A model generated the notes under the pieces. It was given only the letters and a program-made list of their open reading frames with translations, made no database searches and had not been told where the DNA came from. DNA of 64,000 nt, taken from Eupeodes corollae. Taxonomy: Eukaryota; Arthropoda; Insecta; Diptera; Syrphidae. The translations under genes and the position numbers were made by a program. Position 1 is the first letter of the stretch. The number at the start of each line of letters is the position of its first letter. Where the stretch lies: assembly GCF_945859685.1 (NCBI RefSeq), contig NC_079148.1:39877946-39941945 (forward strand). Reading direction: 5' to 3'. Of the stretch, positions 59,215 to 64,000 are shown piece after piece.

Positions 59215-59420
59215 AAAATTCTTTTCTTCTCAAATACGTCACTTTTTGGTGCGGTTTTTAAGATAGTCGCAATTTTGCAAGACAAATTTTTTGACCGTGT
59301 TATATCTGGTAGAGGTGATCACAATTAGTGTCTTTTCCGTTTTAATGTTCAACAATCGATTCAAAAATCTGGCAGAAACCACTTATTGAAATTGAATTTA
59401 ATTTCATAAAAGATATAAAC
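59215..59420 (+). mobile_element. Possible mariner-type fragment (weak)
   Basis: The stretch around AAATACGTCACTTTTTGGTG and GCGGTTTTTAAGATAGTCGC resembles the KVTVWCGF region of the third mariner family (compare 40,888 and 11,632). It is too decayed to be sure. Confidence 0.25.
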
Positions 59421-59459
59421 TCAATAAGGAGTACACCTTAGATTCAGAATCCCAGAGAT

Positions 59460-61030
59460 TATGGTCTAATATCCTAATAATTGTTTAAATGTCTAGGTAT
59501 TTAAATTTTGCAATAGCTACTTGTTCTATGTCTTTCTACAAAAAGATGACAATTCAAGATACAAAATTTGAACACGTTGGTTACAAAAATCAATTTAAAA
59601 TTATGTGTAAAAGATATAAGCATTTTATTGCAGTTGATTGTGTGTGTACTCGTAGCATTATGTTCAAAACAAGTAAATTAATAGAGTTATGAAAATTTGT
59701 ATACGAATATATTATCTTTCGATTTAAATTGATTTATTCTACAAAATTCAAAATTGTATAGATACATGTACGTATGTATGTTCCATACGCATATTCTGCT
59801 TCTGGATAATTACGTGTTTCTGAAACATTCATTCTAGAATATAAACTGTACACATACGACATACAGACGAGGTACTCAATTTAATTCACAAACTTAGATG
59901 ATGTGTGTAACAGATGCTCCACAATCTTCTTGCAGGACGAAATTATACGGTTCTGAGTTCCATGTGTAGAATTGCGTTGCGTATAGAGAACAAGAACTGG
60001 CTGCAGAGGATATATTCACCACGTACGACATGTTCCATTCGAATATTAAACGAAGTAACCATTTTCCTCACGCAGATGCCATTACAAATTCATTGACACT
60101 CATCCTCGAGTCATTTCCGTATCCTTTCTCCAAAGATGAGAAACACGAAACACCAAAAACAGAAGCAGAAGGACTCAACTCAACTACACTACACATTCAT
60201 TTTAAATATACCCACCTACGAGTTAGTTAGTATAAGGACATGCATAAATGGATAAGGATATATATAATTCCTAAAGAGTATATAGTGTACAATAATATAA
60301 TGGTCAGTTTCATTAGAGTGTGACTTCGATCCAATTAAAATGAAAATTCAAATATTGAGGATATTTTCAATGCACACATATACGAATAAAAGTACATATG
60401 CATATGTATATATATAAAAAGCACACGTTCAGTTTCATGCAAAACAATATTTTGATGAGTTCAATTAAAATCGATTAAAATTCATTCGATTTACCCGCCA
60501 TCAGATTAGTGAAACAATTTCGAAATTAATTTCAATTTTCGATTTTAATAAAGTGATGTTGAAAATGCATAATATGAAATCAGTGTGCAGTGAAATTTGT
60601 GCTCACATTTTTATTTTTATTTTGTATTGAGCAGCAATTAACGTTTGAACCAATCAAACTATATAAACAAAAAACAAATAAAAGTAAACAAAAATAAATT
60701 GGATATTATTGGGTTGATAAATTGTGTTAACAACAATTCACTTTTAATTATTCAAGTATTAATAACTACAAATTTAAAATAAAAGAGCAGCAAACATTAA
60801 GTCAACAAAATTTAAATACAGTGGGAGAGATATTGATTAAATTTGCAATTAATCTTTTACTGATATGTTGAACATTTTTGTGAATAGTTCTGAACTTAAT
60901 TTTTTTATCAATTATTGGTGATTGAAATTTGTCTTTTTTTTTGGTTTTTCCCGAAATTTTATTTCTGTTTTATTTCCTTATTTAATTTTATTAAATCGAT
61001 TTAAAAAAAATAAATTAAATGTGTTAAGGG
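59460..61030. other. Unique-looking AT-rich DNA with promoter-like motifs
   Basis: No homology to other parts of the window and no gene recognised. It holds a TATATATAAAA run (about 60,409-60,419) followed by TCAGTTTC (60,429-60,436), and a further initiator-like ATCAGTGTGCAGTG near 60,580. Dense AATAAA/ATTAAA motifs are expected from the base composition. It could be a host 5' region, but no coding exon follows before the transposons begin. Confidence 0.3.
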
Positions 61031-61720
61031 TTGGTCAAAAAATTTCAGAAAAACGATTTTTTATTCGATATTTCGAAAGTATATTACCTTAAGAACATAT
61101 AGGGTTTCTTTGGCACGAGAAGATTTTGGCGCCAATGTCGGCCATTTTGTTTTGGTTACATCTGTCATATCTTTTGTATATTATTCAGTTGCTCATGCCA
61201 AATCATCGTGGCAAGGAACACAAATGAAAGAAACTTGTTTTTTTTTTTATTAAAATTAGCGTGTGGTGGCCCTCCACAGTCGACTCTTCAACGTTTGGTG
61301 CTCAATTTTGAAACGATCGGTTCAGTCAACAATGAGCCAACACCCGTACGTTCTAGGAACGCAAGATCAGCTGATAACATTGACGCAGTCAGTGAAATTG
61401 TACACCAGAACCCGATGTAGTCTATTCCTCGCCGTGTACAAGAACTCAGCCCTTCGTAGACTTCAACTTGCCGGATGTTGCGTCGGGACTTTGGTCTATA
61501 CCCGTACTAGATCAAACTGACCCAGAAGCTCAAAGGTCATGACCATAAACAAATCCGTTTGTTCGCCATTTTTTGGGCTTCGAATCGTTTGGAAGAGGTT
61601 GAATTTTGGTCAAAAAATCATCTTTAATGACGCCGAGCTTTTCAAAGATGAATGGCTTTGTTAACAAGCAAGAAAACCGTCTATAAGACAATAGCAACCC
61701 ACACGAAGTTCGTAAGGTGA
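61030..61720 (+). mobile_element. Mariner-type transposase relic, third family, interrupted by an RTE tail
   Basis: A sequence relative of 40,376-40,870: it shares the upstream GGCCATTTTGTTTTGGTTAC (61,140), the segment around CAACACCCGTACGTTC (near 61,338) with a helix-turn-helix remnant, and GATGAATGGCTTTGTTAACA near 61,650. Stops are frequent. It is cut at about 61,720 by the 3' end of an RTE-type LINE; the rest may lie beyond the window. Confidence 0.6.
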
Positions 61721-61722
61721 TA

Positions 61723-62141
61723 ATTACTTACTTACTTAAGGTGGCGATACAATCCGGGGCGGACCTGGGCCTCAACCAACATGCGTCTCCAGCCAGCTCA
61801 GTCCCTAGCTAGCTATCTCCAGTTTCACACGCGAAGTTGGTTGAGGCCCTCTCCCACCTCGGTGCGCCACCTAAGTCGCGGTCTTCCTCTACTGCGCCGT
61901 CCCTCGAAATTGGATTCGAAGACCTTCCGGGCTGGAGCGTTGATGTCCATTCGCTCTACATGACGTATCCATCTAAGCCGTTGGACTTTAAGTCGGCTAA
62001 CTAGGTCAGTGTCGCTGTACAGCCCGTACAGTTCGTCGTTACATCTTCTCCTCCATTCTCCATCTATGCGTACGGGACCAAAAATCAACCGAAGAATTTT
62101 TCTCTCGAAGCATCCTTAGGCGCTATCATCTTTCTTGGACA
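61723..62141 (-). mobile_element. RTE-type LINE, 3'-terminal fragment
   Basis: The minus-strand C-terminal domain reads FGPVRIDGEWRRRCNDELYG, RLKVQRLRWIRHVERMDINA, PARKVFESN and RRSRGRPRLRWRTEVGEGLN. The same domain is at 2,980-3,120. The 3' end runs into TAAGTAAGTAAG (61,726-61,740 on the opposite strand), the short tandem tail typical of RTE elements. Its upstream side is broken at 62,141 by the poly(A) end of another LINE. Confidence 0.85.
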
Positions 62142-64000
62142 TTTTTTTTTTTCTTTATTTCATTATTCTTATCTTACAAACTTTGTGCTTATATAATAAT
62201 ATAATAAATTCAAAAATATAGAAAGAATAACTAGTGACATTTGTATTTGAAAATAAAATAGTGTTAATGTCACATCATTGAAAATTACCTTCAAAATGTG
62301 GGGTGTACAACAATTTATTACCAATTTAAAATACAAAATTAAATAAAAGGCAAAGAATTTTATTAATGAGCAGAAGGCTTAGAACAAAAAAGGAAAAAAA
62401 AGTATTAAATCTATACTTGATAATTTGCATAAGAATATACATAAATGAAAAACATAATTAAGTGATATACAGCAGCAGAGTTTTGATTTCACGGTGATTG
62501 AAATCTAGAAGCCAACTTTTTATTCTATTTAAGAAAATAGTTAGAGATCTAATAAACCGAAAGTTCATAGGTAGACGATTGAACAATTTAAATGATACAA
62601 CGGAGAAAAAGTTTCTGAAATGTGTAGTTCGAAATGATGGTGTGGGAACAGAATTAACCGAATTGCTACGCAAATACCTAGTGCCAGAAATTGGACTCTG
62701 CATATAACCACCTCTCAAGAAAAATATTTTTAAGACTTTGAAATAATATAAGTGTTTTAGTGGCAGAATTCCCAATGACCTAAACAGAACCATAGAATGA
62801 GCCAAACGATTTGCTCTGAGTATTTTTCTTATAGCGCACTTTTGTAAAACAAGGAGTGGTTGGAGAATTGTATCGTAAGCACCCCCCCAACAACTCAATC
62901 CATACTGTAATCTTGATTGAAATATTCCATAATAAACCATTCTAAGTGTTTTACTGTCACAGAAATTTCTGAGTCGAAAAAAACTACGAATACAATAACG
63001 TAAATATTTTTTTAGATTTGAAACATGTTCGAGCCATCTCATATTATTATCAATAGTTATACCCAAGTATTTAAACTCTGATACTATTTCAATTTTAAAG
63101 CAATTAATGTCACAAGTTGCATGTTCATTAAACATTTTATCAGGTGCATCAGAAGTACACAAACAACTCAACAAGTTTTGCCTGATACAGTTGTTGGCAT
63201 GAAAATAAATTTCGCCACCAGAGCTTTCCGGACTACTATGGCTGAAGAACATTAGTTTTGTTTTCCTGCTCACAAATAATTTGTGTTCAGAAAACCAAAT
63301 TCGAAGAAGATGAACATCGTGATTGATTTCAGCACTAAGGTTTAAAGCACTATCTGAACGGTAAGCAATCCCAAGATCATCAGCAAAGGCTGTAACCTTA
63401 CCTTTAAACAGTTGATTAAAAAGAGAGTAAATGTAAATTAGGAACAATATAGGCCCCAGGACTGAACCTTGGGGCACACCTTGATTTATAATCTTTGAGT
63501 TACTAAGTATATCTCCGACTTTAACTTTTTGATTTCTATCCTTTAGGTAAGACTTAAACCAATCATAAATAAAACCCCGGAAACCTACGCAATACAATTT
63601 TTCTAATAGGACACTATGGTTTACCATGTCAAACGCCTTGGTTATGTCCACAAAGAGGCCAGCACCGATTTTTTTGTCATCCAACGCCTTATATATGGAA
63701 GAACAGAATTCCAAAAGGGCATCTTCAGTAGAAAGCCCCTCTCTAAACCCAAACTGAGCTGGACTTAAAAACTTTATTTTTGTTAGGTAGCCCATTACCC
63801 TACACATAATTGCTTTTTCAAAAATTTTAGAAATTGAAGACAATAGCGAAATAGGTCTATAATTATTTTTGTCAGATTTACTACCCTTTTTGAAAAGAGG
63901 TATTACATAAGCACACTCTAATTTGTCAGGAAAATTACCAGTGAGAATACTCAAGTTAAAAATGTGTGCTAGTATATCTACAATATTTAGTGCTATTTTT
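62142..64000 (-). mobile_element. Non-LTR retrotransposon with poly(A) tail, extends past the window
   Basis: The 3' end is an 11-base A tract (T at 62,142-62,152 on the plus strand) preceded by AATAAAG. It is inserted in the RTE fragment at the sequence TTCTTGGACA, which is uninterrupted at about 3,140. A 3' untranslated region of about 300 bp separates the tail from the RT stop codon. The element runs off the right edge of the window. It is the least decayed element here. Confidence 0.85.
62458..64000 (-). CDS. Reverse transcriptase of a Jockey/CR1-group LINE, 5' part outside the window
   Basis: An uninterrupted frame of about 514 codons runs to the window edge, so the start is not visible; the TTG at 63,954 is an internal Leu. 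It would copy the element's RNA at a nicked target site. Visible RT motifs in order are CAYVIPLFKKGSKSDKNNYR and PISLLSSISKIFEKA, then QFGFREGLSTEDALLEF, GLFVDITKAFDMVNHSVLLE, NQGVPQGSVLGPILFLIY, the catalytic TAFADDLGIAYRSD, HKLFVSRKTKLMFF and KYLGITIDNNMRW. A C-terminal domain follows (LFNRLPMNFRFIRSLTIFLN near the end). The lack of stops suggests a young insertion. The clade is a family-level guess from motif style. The endonuclease would lie to the right of the window. Confidence 0.85.
   Translation of the reverse strand, partial: KIALNIVDILAHIFNLSILTGNFPDKLECAYVIPLFKKGSKSDKNNYRPISLLSSISKIFEKAIMCRVMGYLTKIKFLSPAQFGFREGLSTEDALLEFCSSIYKALDDKKIGAGLFVDITKAFDMVNHSVLLEKLYCVGFRGFIYDWFKSYLKDRNQKVKVGDILSNSKIINQGVPQGSVLGPILFLIYIYSLFNQLFKGKVTAFADDLGIAYRSDSALNLSAEINHDVHLLRIWFSEHKLFVSRKTKLMFFSHSSPESSGGEIYFHANNCIRQNLLSCLCTSDAPDKMFNEHATCDINCFKIEIVSEFKYLGITIDNNMRWLEHVSNLKKYLRYCIRSFFRLRNFCDSKTLRMVYYGIFQSRLQYGLSCWGGAYDTILQPLLVLQKCAIRKILRANRLAHSMVLFRSLGILPLKHLYYFKVLKIFFLRGGYMQSPISGTRYLRSNSVNSVPTPSFRTTHFRNFFSVVSFKLFNRLPMNFRFIRSLTIFLNRIKSWLLDFNHREIKTLLLYIT

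Overview
This is an AT-rich, non-prokaryotic window with no intact host gene that I can support. Almost everything recognisable is transposon-derived: mariner-type DNA transposons, several families of non-LTR retrotransposons (LINEs), a SINE whose head is derived from 5S rRNA, and a long non-coding dispersed repeat. The families point to an insect, most likely a fly (Diptera). The mariners have the DDD spacing of the rosa-like DD41D group, one LINE family resembles the Jockey-type reverse transcriptases common in flies, and the remaining DNA carries simple GTC/CAG-type repeats. The organism call is inference.

The dominant architecture is duplication. Positions 5,763-26,647 (copy A) recur in direct orientation at 34,176-55,287 (copy B). 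They share non-coding DNA, transposons and even inherited stop codons, but differ by whole insertions and deletions. Copy A stops exactly at a run of 200 Ns (26,648-26,847); copy B reads through the equivalent point. Immediately after the Ns, 26,848 to about 28,316 is the reverse complement of positions 1-1,473. This fits two uncollapsed haplotypes or paralogues joined by scaffolding at least as well as a real tandem duplication.

Layout. 1-1,473: arm of the inverted repeat. About 1,680-2,700: decayed Jockey-type LINE. 2,757-5,760: near full-length but broken RTE-type LINE (minus). Copy A (5,763-26,647) holds non-coding DNA, an RTE-type LINE (plus), mariner relics, a 1.3-kb DD41D mariner (12,802-14,109, absent from copy B), a LINE ORF1/endonuclease fragment, the 5S-derived SINE (16,129-16,412), a nested composite of an old mariner invaded by a younger mariner and a LINE (18,600-22,280), and a repeat with an array of about 175-bp units (22,690-25,030). 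After the gap come the inverted arm, another Jockey-type relic, and a second old mariner split by a LINE (29,705-33,160). Copy B (34,176-55,287) repeats the order of copy A, with a 1,556-bp insertion of its own at 51,571-53,126. From 55,288 to the end lie more mariner and LINE relics, a stretch of unique-looking DNA with promoter-like motifs (about 59,460-61,030), and a triple nest: a mariner relic, an RTE tail inside it, and a LINE with an uninterrupted reverse transcriptase frame (62,142 to the window end) inside that.

The genes do not form a pathway. The biology visible is transposon invasion, nesting and decay, and the paired blocks allow those events to be ordered: shared insertions and stops are old, unshared ones are younger. 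The most interesting items are the 5S-derived SINE, the filled/empty-site pairs, the repeated invasion of the same old mariner by the same LINE family, and a candidate Helentron-like (DINE/HINE-type) repeat.
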